Shown: positions 1 through 4,740 of the stretch, piece by piece | Numbering within the stretch: the first letter of the stretch is position 1 | Layout of the letters: each line of letters starts with the position of its first letter | DNA from: Candidatus Pacebacteria bacterium UBA6188 | GTDB lineage: Bacteria > Patescibacteriota > Microgenomatia > UBA1400 > PJMF01 | Direction: 5' to 3' | Length of the DNA: 5,353 nt | Assembly: GCA_002422765.1 (NCBI GenBank) | Contig: DITI01000033.1 | Span: forward strand, 1 to 5,353 | Notes under the pieces: generated by a model | What the model saw: the letters and a program-made list of their open reading frames with translations, nothing else | Told to the model about the DNA's origin: nothing | Database searches by the model: none | Program-made: the position numbers and the translations under genes

Positions 1-18
1 GTTAAAATCTAACTTAAG

Positions 19-744
19 ATGTCGCGTTTCAAGTACTTAATTATTCTTTTGGCTTTTGCTCTAACTTTGGCTAGTGTGGCGTTCTTTTTTAATTCTTTAA
101 ATGAAAAAAACTTAATCAGCCAAGGTTTGAAGAGAGTTTGGTTAAATTTATCCAGCCAAAAACAAAATCCACAGGCTCCCAGCATAAAAAGTCAACTGGT
201 GGCAGAACAAAGCATTAAACCTGAAGAATCCGTCTCCCCTTCCCCAGCCAAGGTGATTATTCCTCCTGACCCCTATACTTACGACCCAGATCTCAAAGGT
301 GTGCCTTGGGGTCAGGCAGTGCAGGTCAGTGAAACTGGTTGGAAAATTAAGGTTGGTTTTGATGAGGTGATGGGCACACCACAAGAAACTTATCAGGCTC
401 TAAATCATTATCGTTACACCAAAGGCAAATCCAATCTAACTTGGGATGATCGCCTAGCCAAATATGCCCTAGAGAGAGCTAGTTATATCTGCCAAAACGG
501 TTCTGACGGTCACGCTGGCTTCAGTCGTTACGTGAGCGAAGAAGAAGGTTATAAAACCTTGGGCTTTTATCATTTGGGAGAAAATATGAGCACGCACATG
601 CGTTTAACTGGGGTACATTTAATTGAATGGATGTATGCTTCTGATCCAGATCACGACGGCAATCAATTGGGTGACTGGAGCCATGTGGGCGTAGGGATTT
701 ATGAAGATTGTAGTGCTTTAATTTTTGGCAACCTGATGATTTAA
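19..744 (+). CDS. Membrane-anchored extracellular CAP (SCP/PR1-like) domain protein
   Basis: This 241-residue protein has an N-terminal hydrophobic segment (about residues 5-25) behind a short basic N-terminus. It is probably a signal anchor that leaves the rest outside the cell. Residues 45-95 form a low-complexity Pro/Ser/Lys-rich linker. Residues 115-241 look like a CAP domain: an ALNHYR helix start, LTWDDRLAKYALERA, His165 in DGHAGF, Glu188 in LGENMS, Glu203-Trp204 in LIEWM, His212 in a segment matching the family's SPGHxxN region, and the closing strand SHVGVGIYED. The Cys158 and Cys231 pair could form a disulfide. CAP proteins are secreted and their biochemical role in bacteria is mostly unknown. 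The start is firm because an in-frame TAA lies at 10-12, though no good ribosome binding site precedes it. A terminator follows at 784-810. The CAP call is confident; the exact function is unknown. Confidence 0.82.
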   Translation: MSRFKYLIILLAFALTLASVAFFFNSLNEKNLISQGLKRVWLNLSSQKQNPQAPSIKSQLVAEQSIKPEESVSPSPAKVIIPPDPYTYDPDLKGVPWGQAVQVSETGWKIKVGFDEVMGTPQETYQALNHYRYTKGKSNLTWDDRLAKYALERASYICQNGSDGHAGFSRYVSEEEGYKTLGFYHLGENMSTHMRLTGVHLIEWMYASDPDHDGNQLGDWSHVGVGIYEDCSALIFGNLMI

Positions 745-748
745 AAGC

Positions 749-778
749 TAGACTTGCTGTGAAGCAATATGATATATT
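749..778 (+). promoter_or_regulatory. Weak candidate promoter for the rmlA-like gene
   Basis: A -35-like TAGACT (749-754) and a -10-like TATATT (773-778) are separated by 18 bp. Transcription would begin near 785, inside the terminator hairpin arm, so that hairpin could sit at the very 5' end of the rmlA message. The -35 match is poor (4 of 6), and this is only a suggestion. Confidence 0.25.
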
Positions 779-783
779 AGCTC

Positions 784-810
784 GGTAGCTTTTAAGCTAC
801 CAATTTTTTT
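784..810 (+). terminator. Intrinsic terminator after the CAP gene
   Basis: GGTAGCT (784-790) pairs with AGCTACC (795-801) around a four-base loop. The stem is followed by AA and seven T (804-810). It lies 39 bp after the CAP stop codon and 21 bp before the rmlA start, so it should separate the two transcripts unless it is read through. Confidence 0.75.
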
Positions 811-831
811 AATATCCAAGAAAGGAACATC

Positions 832-1584
832 ATGAAGGGAGTTATTTTAGCTGGAGGATTAGGCACAAGACTTTATCCTCTCACCCACGTCACCAACAAG
901 CATTTATTGCCTGTTTATGACATGCCTATGATTTTCTATCCGATTAAGACATTAGTGAGTGCTGGAGTGACCGAGATCATGATCATTACTAGCGGACCTC
1001 ATGTGGGAGATTTTTTGGGTGTTCTCAAAAATGGTAAAGAATTTGGCGTGACTCATCTAGAGTATGCTTATCAAGAAAAACCAGATGGTGGTATTGCCGA
1101 TGCCTTAGCCTTGGCTGAGGATTTTGCTGATGGTGAATCGATTGCGGTTATTTTAGGTGACAACACCACTGATGCTGAGATCAAGTCGACTGTGGATTCA
1201 TTTAAGGATGGCGCAGTGATTTTTCTCAAGAAAGTCAAGGATCCACAACGCTTTGGCGTGGCAGTTTTTGACGCCAATGACAACAGTAAAATCGTGCGCA
1301 TTGATGAAAAACCAGAACAACCAGAATCTGACTATGCTGTAACTGGTTTATATATCTACGATAGTAAGGTTTTTGATTACATCCGTAAATGTGATCCTAA
1401 CTATATTGGTCGTAATCAGCTGGAAATTACTCAAGTTAACAACTTTTACATTGAAGATAAAAAACTGACTTGGGCCAATTTAGACGGTTTTTGGAGTGAT
1501 GCTGGTACTTTTGCCTCGCTCAATCGAGCCGGTAACTATTGGGCCAAGAAAAAAGTAGGCGACGACGAAGAGTTAGAGGATTAA
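832..1584 (+). CDS. rmlA: RmlA-like glucose-1-phosphate thymidylyltransferase, short form
   Basis: Enzymes of this family join dTTP and glucose-1-phosphate to give dTDP-glucose, the first step towards dTDP-rhamnose and related surface sugars. Visible motifs are the nucleotide-binding LAGGLGTRLYPLT (residues 6-18), Lys23 in NKHLLP, PMIFYPI (32-38), PDGG (84-87), metal-binding GDN (109-111), DPQRFGVAVFD (137-147), EKPEQPESDYAVTGLYIYD (159-177), RNQLEIT (194-200) and WSDAGT (221-226), the counterpart of the usual WLDTGT. At 250 residues it lacks the roughly 40-50-residue C-terminal helical part of classical RmlA (about 290). AAAGGA (821-826) lies five bases before the ATG and supports this start. 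No rmlB, rmlC or rmlD is in the window, so the sugar and nucleotide specificity are inferred. The gene converges on the HAD gene, with stop codons overlapping by four bases. Confidence 0.85.
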   Translation: MKGVILAGGLGTRLYPLTHVTNKHLLPVYDMPMIFYPIKTLVSAGVTEIMIITSGPHVGDFLGVLKNGKEFGVTHLEYAYQEKPDGGIADALALAEDFADGESIAVILGDNTTDAEIKSTVDSFKDGAVIFLKKVKDPQRFGVAVFDANDNSKIVRIDEKPEQPESDYAVTGLYIYDSKVFDYIRKCDPNYIGRNQLEITQVNNFYIEDKKLTWANLDGFWSDAGTFASLNRAGNYWAKKKVGDDEELED

Positions 1585-1595
1585 AATTCTCTAAC
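1572..1595. terminator. Hairpin across the two convergent stop codons
   Basis: GTTAGAG (1572-1578) pairs perfectly with CTCTAAC (1589-1595), and one or two further pairs are possible inside. The loop contains TTAA (1581-1584), which supplies the stop codons of both convergent genes. No T-run follows on either strand, so it is not a classical intrinsic terminator. It may still act as an mRNA 3'-end structure for both messages. No other terminator is visible between the two genes. Confidence 0.4.
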
Positions 1596-2138
1596 GTCCA
1601 AGTAAGCAATGCCTGCTTGTTTAGCGAAACCGCTGTCGTTTTTGCTGTCGCCAATCATTAGATAGTTTTCTTTGGCTATTTCAATTTCTCTGATGAGTTT
1701 AAAAGGCGCGGCGCTCGGTTTGAGATTTTCCACATCGTTAACAGTCACAATCTTTTTAAAATAATTCTTGATTTGCACTTCTTCTAAAATTGGTTCGACT
1801 ACTTCTCGACAATTGGAAGTTAATAAATAGAGCTGTTTGTCATCTTGTTTAAGTTTCTCTAGTAGATTCAGACTTTTTTCAATTTTAATGTAGCCATAGT
1901 AGTGATCTTGCTCAAGTTTCTTTTCAAATTCAACAAAATCTTTGAGAAAATTTGGACCATATTTTTCCACATAGTGATGAATGAATGACATGTCTAGATA
2001 AGTTTGCGGATCAAAATCTGTCTCGTATTTCTTGATCAGAGGAATAATGTCTTGATGCCAAAACGACCAGTGAATTTTTAAGGTCACTAAAGTTTCATCA
2101 AAATCAAAAATAATGTGGCTGTATTGATCGAAAGTCAT
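1581..2138 (-). CDS. HAD-superfamily hydrolase (phosphatase-like, C1 cap)
   Basis: This 185-residue protein has all four HAD motifs: motif I DFDETL with Asp12 and Asp14 (nucleophile and acid/base), motif II LLTSN around Thr107-Ser108, motif III Lys140 in LKP, and motif IV GDSKND (163-168) binding Mg2+. A mostly helical insert of about 75 residues between motifs I and II is a C1-type cap, as in phosphoglycolate phosphatase and beta-phosphoglucomutase relatives. Cytosolic phosphate-ester hydrolysis is expected, but the substrate cannot be read from sequence. The ATG at 2138 puts motif I at the normal distance from the N-terminus; the next Met is residue 50, beyond motif I. No Shine-Dalgarno sequence precedes the start; instead a small hairpin lies at 2144-2159. 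It converges on the rmlA-like gene, which gives no proof of a shared pathway. Confidence 0.85.
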   Translation of the reverse strand: MTFDQYSHIIFDFDETLVTLKIHWSFWHQDIIPLIKKYETDFDPQTYLDMSFIHHYVEKYGPNFLKDFVEFEKKLEQDHYYGYIKIEKSLNLLEKLKQDDKQLYLLTSNCREVVEPILEEVQIKNYFKKIVTVNDVENLKPSAAPFKLIREIEIAKENYLMIGDSKNDSGFAKQAGIAYLDVREF

Positions 2139-2143
2139 AGGAG

Positions 2144-2159
2144 CTTATGGTAACATAAG
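2144..2159. repeat. Six-bp inverted repeat just upstream of the HAD gene start
   Basis: CTTATG (2144-2149) and CATAAG (2154-2159) are perfect complements around a four-base loop. In the HAD message the hairpin ends five bases before the ATG, in the position where a ribosome binding site would be expected and none is seen. It could affect initiation or be an operator half-site pair. Confidence 0.4.
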
Positions 2160-2180
2160 GAGAAAATATTTGACATATTA

Positions 2181-2209
2181 TTGACTTTTTATCCACTTTT
2201 TGATATTAT
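2181..2209 (+). promoter_or_regulatory. Sigma70-type promoter with extended -10 for the leader/membrane-protein unit
   Basis: TTGACT (2181-2186) and TATTAT (2204-2209) each match the consensus at five of six positions. They are spaced by exactly 17 bp, and TG at 2201-2202 gives an extended -10 (TGaTATTAT). Transcription should start near 2216, within or just after the palindrome ATAGGCCTAT (2208-2217), which could be an operator. A perfect TATAAT on the opposite strand (2210-2205) overlaps this -10 and may belong to the divergent HAD gene, but no convincing -35 goes with it. Confidence 0.65.
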
Positions 2210-2329
2210 AGGCCTATCTTTTAGCTCTTTGTGTTTTTTTGTTCTTGAATAAGCTTCTCTGAATAAAAAATAAGAGTGAAGAAGATTCTCTTGATCTTTA
2301 AAAAGGCAAATTACGCAACTCTTTCTTAA

Positions 2330-2395
2330 AAGATGAGTTTCTTGGGTGTCTTTCTCCCTCGTAAAGGGATGAAGGACGCAAAAAAGACTCATCTT
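2330..2395 (+). repeat. 66-nt near-continuous stem-loop in the leader
   Basis: The outer stem AAGATGAGT (2330-2338) pairs perfectly with ACTCATCTT (2387-2395). Moving inward, 2339-2340 pair with 2385-2386 and 2342-2343 with 2382-2383. After a 2x2 internal loop, 2346-2350 pair with 2375-2379 and 2351-2354 with 2371-2374. T2370 is bulged, 2355-2359 pair with 2365-2369, and the loop is CGTAA. By hand this gives about 27 pairs including three G-U. TTGTTTT (2394-2400) at the 3' edge is a weak U-tract, so it could attenuate transcription. It ends seven bases before the end of the Shine-Dalgarno. Confidence 0.8.
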
Positions 2396-2410
2396 GTTTT
2401 GAAGGAGTAA
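2333..2410 (+). CDS. Possible 25-codon leader peptide inside the stem-loop
   Basis: An ATG at 2333 opens a frame of 25 codons ending in TAA at 2408-2410, five bases before the start of the membrane-protein gene. It begins MSFLGVFLPRKG and ends HLVLKE. Nearly all of it is the 66-nt hairpin, and its last codons contain the Shine-Dalgarno of the next gene. A ribosome translating it would unfold the hairpin and could couple to the downstream start. Against it: an in-frame TAA (2327-2329) leaves no upstream start and no Shine-Dalgarno precedes the ATG. The frame may simply be chance. Confidence 0.25.
   Translation: MSFLGVFLPRKGMKDAKKTHLVLKE
2402..2407 (+). promoter_or_regulatory. Strong Shine-Dalgarno of the membrane-protein gene
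   Basis: AAGGAG lies eight bases before the ATG at 2416 and directly after the leader hairpin. It is the best ribosome binding site in the window and fixes the start of the downstream gene. Its position beside the stem makes occlusion or coupling plausible. Confidence 0.75.
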
Positions 2411-2415
2411 AGAAA

Positions 2416-2805
2416 ATGGAACTATTGATTCAAATCCTGTCTGCCATTTGGTCCTTTCTGAAGACCTGTTTTGGCAAAATGACCTTGCTTGGTGCAAGTG
2501 TCATCGTTTCCGTTGTTTTCCAAGCTTTCAGTTATGCAATTGGTTGGACGTCTGATGGAGGTTTCTTGTGGGCTGTGAGCAACGGTTTTTACATGTGGCT
2601 CGCCTTCACACTCATCATCGGCGCGGCCAAGCGCCTCGGTCTACAATGGGGTCTGATTTTCTTCCTTTGCGTGGTTATGGGCGGTGGCATTCTGTGGTTG
2701 ATTCTGCAGGTGTCCTCCACTCCTTTCAACGTGATTTGGTGGAAACTTTGGCTCATCGCTATTCCCCATTGGGGGATGGGCTTCATCAACGCCAAGGATG
2801 CATAA
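2416..2805 (+). CDS. Orphan tryptophan-rich polytopic membrane protein, unknown function
   Basis: I do not recognise this 129-residue protein. Three hydrophobic segments are clear (about 22-43, 50-71 and 76-98), a shorter fourth spans 105-124, and an amphipathic or hydrophobic stretch lies at 3-19. A basic turn, AKRLG (71-75), separates segments two and three. Ten of 129 residues are Trp, several at predicted membrane edges and as a WW pair (108-109). The start is fixed by AAGGAG eight bases upstream. The gene is a self-contained unit: its own extended -10 promoter, a 200-nt structured leader and a strong terminator at 2833-2862. By hand count it is 49% G+C, against 32-35% in sampled stretches of the HAD and sortase genes. 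The unusual codon and base use could reflect recent arrival or strong expression. No catalytic motif is visible. Confidence 0.75.
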   Translation: MELLIQILSAIWSFLKTCFGKMTLLGASVIVSVVFQAFSYAIGWTSDGGFLWAVSNGFYMWLAFTLIIGAAKRLGLQWGLIFFLCVVMGGGILWLILQVSSTPFNVIWWKLWLIAIPHWGMGFINAKDA

Positions 2806-2832
2806 AATTTGCCAATGAAAGAAAATCAAGAG

Positions 2833-2862
2833 AAAAAGGGTCACCACGAGGTGATCCTTTTT
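2833..2862. terminator. Strong bidirectional intrinsic terminator
   Basis: The arms 2833-2845 and 2850-2862 form 13 pairs, one of them G-U, around the loop ACGA. The stem is flanked by five A on the left and five T on the right, so either strand ends in a U-tract. It closes the membrane-protein gene (+) and the convergent sortase operon (-), whose stop codon lies 15 bp to its right. Confidence 0.9.
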
Positions 2863-2877
2863 CGTTTATTAGGTTTT

Positions 2878-3450
2878 TTAGATAGGTTTTGCCCTAACAA
2901 TAAACCTCTTTTGATCCATGAATCCAGAGCAAGTGTAGAGTGTCAGAACTTCTTCCTCAGTTGGGAGTAAATATTTGGTTTGATTTGGATCGACTTCAGC
3001 AATTTCACTGACCTGATATAAGTATTCTTTGCCTTCAGCACTAGTTAAGGTGATGATTTCATTGCCTTTGAGTGCGCGAATATTGCCCAAAATTTGGCGA
3101 GTGTTGTGGCCATAGATAATGATGTTCCCAGCCTCACCAAGACGAGCAGAATTGGCAAGATAAGAGGCTTCTTTTTCAGCGATGGTCCATTGATTATCAA
3201 TCAGAATTTGTTGGCTAATAGCAACGTCAACAAACCAAGGAATTTTGATCTGAACTGGTCTTTTTTCTGCGCCAGCGATTTCATAACTCGCATATTGAGC
3301 TAGTAATTCTTTATCCAAAGATAGAGCTTGATAACGCAAATACCAGTGTATAGCAGAGAGAGACATAAAAAATATCCCTATAACCATCAAGATTATAGGG
3401 ATATTCTGTTGCAAAAAAGATTTTGGTTTTTTAGTTTTTCTTCTTGGCAT
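2878..3450 (-). CDS. Sortase (cysteine transpeptidase), membrane-anchored
   Basis: Sortases cut secreted proteins at a C-terminal sorting signal between Thr and Gly and attach them to the cell envelope. With the ATG at 3450 the protein has 190 residues: a basic N-terminus (PRRKTKKPK), one membrane segment (about 17-37), and an extracellular beta-barrel domain. Catalytic His115 lies in GNIIIYGHN, Cys174 in LTLYTCS and Arg182 in KRFIVRA, all in the family order and spacing. LKGNEIITL and VDPNQTKYL are further typical strands. The class (D or E) is uncertain. A GTG at 3462 in frame would add four residues, but it has no ribosome binding site; AGGTG (3466-3462) lies nine bases before the ATG, so I prefer the ATG. 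The gene overlaps the 3' end of the surface-protein gene by 20 bp, suggesting translational coupling. That neighbour carries a fitting sorting signal. Confidence 0.9.
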   Translation of the reverse strand: MPRRKTKKPKSFLQQNIPIILMVIGIFFMSLSAIHWYLRYQALSLDKELLAQYASYEIAGAEKRPVQIKIPWFVDVAISQQILIDNQWTIAEKEASYLANSARLGEAGNIIIYGHNTRQILGNIRALKGNEIITLTSAEGKEYLYQVSEIAEVDPNQTKYLLPTEEEVLTLYTCSGFMDQKRFIVRAKPI

Positions 3451-4600
3451 GAAGTCTAGCACCTATGCTAGTCATTGTAGCACCACCAAGGCCCACAATG
3501 CTCATCATGACATCTTCAAAAACACCAGTTTCAGCGTAAGTGTTAGCACCCAAAACTTGAGTGTAAGTGCTAGCTGGAGTGCTCATAAGACCACCTAATT
3601 CTTGACAGTTAGTCTCAGCAGTCACTTTAGCCTCTTGACTGGCAAAACCATTATTTGGGCTGGCCTTAACCATGGCTTCTCCAGTGTAAGTAAAGCTGGT
3701 GCTGGCGCGACCATCTTGATTGGTGTAAGCGTTCTTGCTCAAACCATTGTAAGTAAAAGCGACTAAGACGTCTTTGACTGGATTGCTGCCAACTTTAAGA
3801 TCCATTTCAGCTCTGAAATCATATTGATCACAGGCCAATTTCTCCACCCAAAGCTTGGAAGACTCTTTGTCTGGATTCTCTGGAGCAGGAGTGTTGGTAG
3901 GAGTCACGCTAGGGGTTGGGCTAGCACTAGGAGTAGCGGTGGGGGTAGGAGTTGGTTCAACTGGACAGCCTTCCACTTCAAAACTATTCCAATTATAAAT
4001 GCTGTCAGCTACTACTCCGGCAGTTGTCCATGACCAATCGCCACCGTGGGTTGCATTGTAAGCATTAATTTGTCCATTAAATCCTGGAGTGCCATGACCA
4101 TCCCACAATGGGAAATCATCATCTCTTTCTCCTCCGCCGAAAATTCTCCAGAAGATAGTTTGATTGCTAGCAGTGAAGGGCCCGACTGTTAAAGTGGTCT
4201 CATCGCCTGAGCTAGGCACGTTTGCTTTTGAAACATTGCTGTTAACGTCAACAACTAAATACATATTGCTAACATTGAAGTTTCTTGTTTTTTGAGCGGT
4301 AAAAGTGGTTTCTCCACAAGCGCCTACTTCTATGCCAACGCGAGAACCATTATTGCTGGTTGGTTCAGAACAAGGACCATCGGTGTCGTAAGTCTGATCA
4401 TTATGAGGTTTTGATAAATGACCTTGGTAGGATTGCTCATTAGCAAAATTAAGAGTGATGGATTGAGCTGGGTTGTGATGACAAATGGTTTTATAAATAT
4501 TTGTGCGCTGTGCTTCAACATTTTGAGGCAACAGTTTTGTTGAAATTCCGATTAAAGAGGCAATCGCTAAAGTTGCTATGCCAAGAAGTAGTTTTCTCAT
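3431..4600 (-). CDS. Secreted multi-domain surface protein with YAETG sorting signal (sortase substrate)
   Basis: This 389-residue protein has a signal peptide (residues 1-30, likely cut after VEA). Residues 36-77 form a small CHH...GHL...GPC module bounded by Cys40 and Cys77. It is followed by a probable beta-sandwich (about 88-212, bounded by Cys95 and Cys212, rich in Trp, Gly and Asp) and a PT-rich stalk (213-243). A second beta-sandwich resembling Ig-like adhesion domains spans about 246-332, with Cys256 and Cys332 perhaps paired. The tail QVLGANTYAETG (348-359) is followed by a hydrophobic segment and the basic end HAKKKN. That is the layout of a sortase sorting signal, of the A-x-T-G rather than LPxTG kind. 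The sortase gene overlaps its 3' end. The role, perhaps adhesion or cell-surface display, is inference; the ligand is unknown. The start has only a purine-rich AAAGAAAG upstream as ribosome binding site. Confidence 0.85.
   Translation of the reverse strand: MRKLLLGIATLAIASLIGISTKLLPQNVEAQRTNIYKTICHHNPAQSITLNFANEQSYQGHLSKPHNDQTYDTDGPCSEPTSNNGSRVGIEVGACGETTFTAQKTRNFNVSNMYLVVDVNSNVSKANVPSSGDETTLTVGPFTASNQTIFWRIFGGGERDDDFPLWDGHGTPGFNGQINAYNATHGGDWSWTTAGVVADSIYNWNSFEVEGCPVEPTPTPTATPSASPTPSVTPTNTPAPENPDKESSKLWVEKLACDQYDFRAEMDLKVGSNPVKDVLVAFTYNGLSKNAYTNQDGRASTSFTYTGEAMVKASPNNGFASQEAKVTAETNCQELGGLMSTPASTYTQVLGANTYAETGVFEDVMMSIVGLGGATMTSIGARLHAKKKN
3471..3536 (-). other. Encoded C-terminal sorting signal region (YAETG, hydrophobic span, basic tail)
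   Basis: This stretch covers approximately the pentapeptide YAETG (residues 355-359) and the following hydrophobic span; the Lys-rich end continues down to the stop codon at 3431. Sortase cleavage would be expected between Thr358 and Gly359. The first position is Tyr rather than Leu, a departure from the LAxTG pattern known for class E sortases. Confidence 0.7.
3872..3962 (-). repeat. Low-complexity PT-rich stalk coding repeat
   Basis: Residues 213-243 of the surface protein alternate Pro with Thr, Ser and Ala (TPTPTATPSASPTP). The DNA is a degenerate run of short repeats. Such stalks extend surface domains away from the envelope and may be glycosylated. The repeat is prone to length variation between strains. 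Confidence 0.7.
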
Positions 4601-4619
4601 ACTTTCTTTCTTTGTTTTA

Positions 4620-4634
4620 TAGGTTAAACACCTA
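4620..4634 (-). promoter_or_regulatory. Small hairpin in the surface-protein 5' UTR
   Basis: TAGGT (4620-4624) and ACCTA (4630-4634) form a perfect five-bp stem with a five-base loop, about 20 bases upstream of the ATG. It is short and may only stabilise the leader; no known regulator is recognised. Confidence 0.3.
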
Positions 4635-4679
4635 AATTTTTATTTTGGGCGGGGTTGATTAATGTGCTTAAATATAAAA

Positions 4680-4718
4680 CAATATATTTAACTATATATA
4701 AGTATATCAAATATATTG
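4680..4718. repeat. Perfect 10-bp inverted repeat over the surface-operon promoter
   Basis: CAATATATTT (4680-4689) and AAATATATTG (4709-4718) are exact inverted copies, separated by 19 bp that include the near-palindrome ACTATATATAAGT (4691-4703). The arms cover the predicted -10 and -35, about three helical turns apart, as expected for an operator bound by a dimeric regulator. The AT-rich composition makes chance symmetry more likely than usual. Confidence 0.5.
4681..4710 (-). promoter_or_regulatory. Promoter of the surface protein-sortase operon
   Basis: On the minus strand, TTGATA (4710-4705) and TATATT (4686-4681) each match the sigma70 consensus at five of six positions, with an 18-bp spacer. 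Transcription would start near 4674, giving a 5' UTR of about 75 bases. The surroundings are extremely AT-rich, so other -10 choices are possible. Confidence 0.45.
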
Positions 4719-4740
4719 ATTTGCAACAAGTAGAGAGAGT

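Larger units (their letters stand above)
2216..2415 (+). promoter_or_regulatory. Long structured 5' leader of the orphan membrane-protein gene
   Basis: About 200 bases separate the predicted transcription start from the ATG at 2416. The first part holds a T-run (2234-2240) and a small possible hairpin (AAGAG 2272-2276 with CTCTT 2288-2292). The last part is the 66-nt stem-loop at 2330-2395, followed at once by the ribosome binding site. The length, the strong structure next to the Shine-Dalgarno and the overlapping small ORF suggest a regulated leader (attenuator, riboswitch or leader peptide). I recognise no known riboswitch class. Confidence 0.45.

Noticed and set aside
2189..2497. 102-codon open frame on the minus strand over the leader region
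   Set aside because: It lies antisense to the promoter, leader and first 80 bases of the membrane-protein gene, has a low-complexity unfamiliar translation and no ribosome binding site. It is best seen as a by-product of the sequence.
2568..2885. 105-codon + strand frame inside and beyond the membrane-protein gene
   Set aside because: It is an alternate-frame shadow that runs through the terminator; its translation is rich in Arg and His with no domain-like pattern.
3451..3462. GTG at 3462 as the sortase start
   Set aside because: No ribosome binding site precedes it; the ATG at 3450 has AGGTG at usable spacing and gives a normal basic N-terminus before the membrane anchor.
3872..3962. Short repeats that might suggest a CRISPR array or tandem repeat locus
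   Set aside because: They encode the PT-rich stalk of the surface protein in frame; there are no regular spacers or conserved repeat units. No CRISPR array or insertion sequence was seen anywhere in the window.
4330..4521. 63-codon minus-strand frame inside the surface-protein gene
   Set aside because: It is an alternate frame of a well-supported gene with signal peptide and domains, and has no independent signals.
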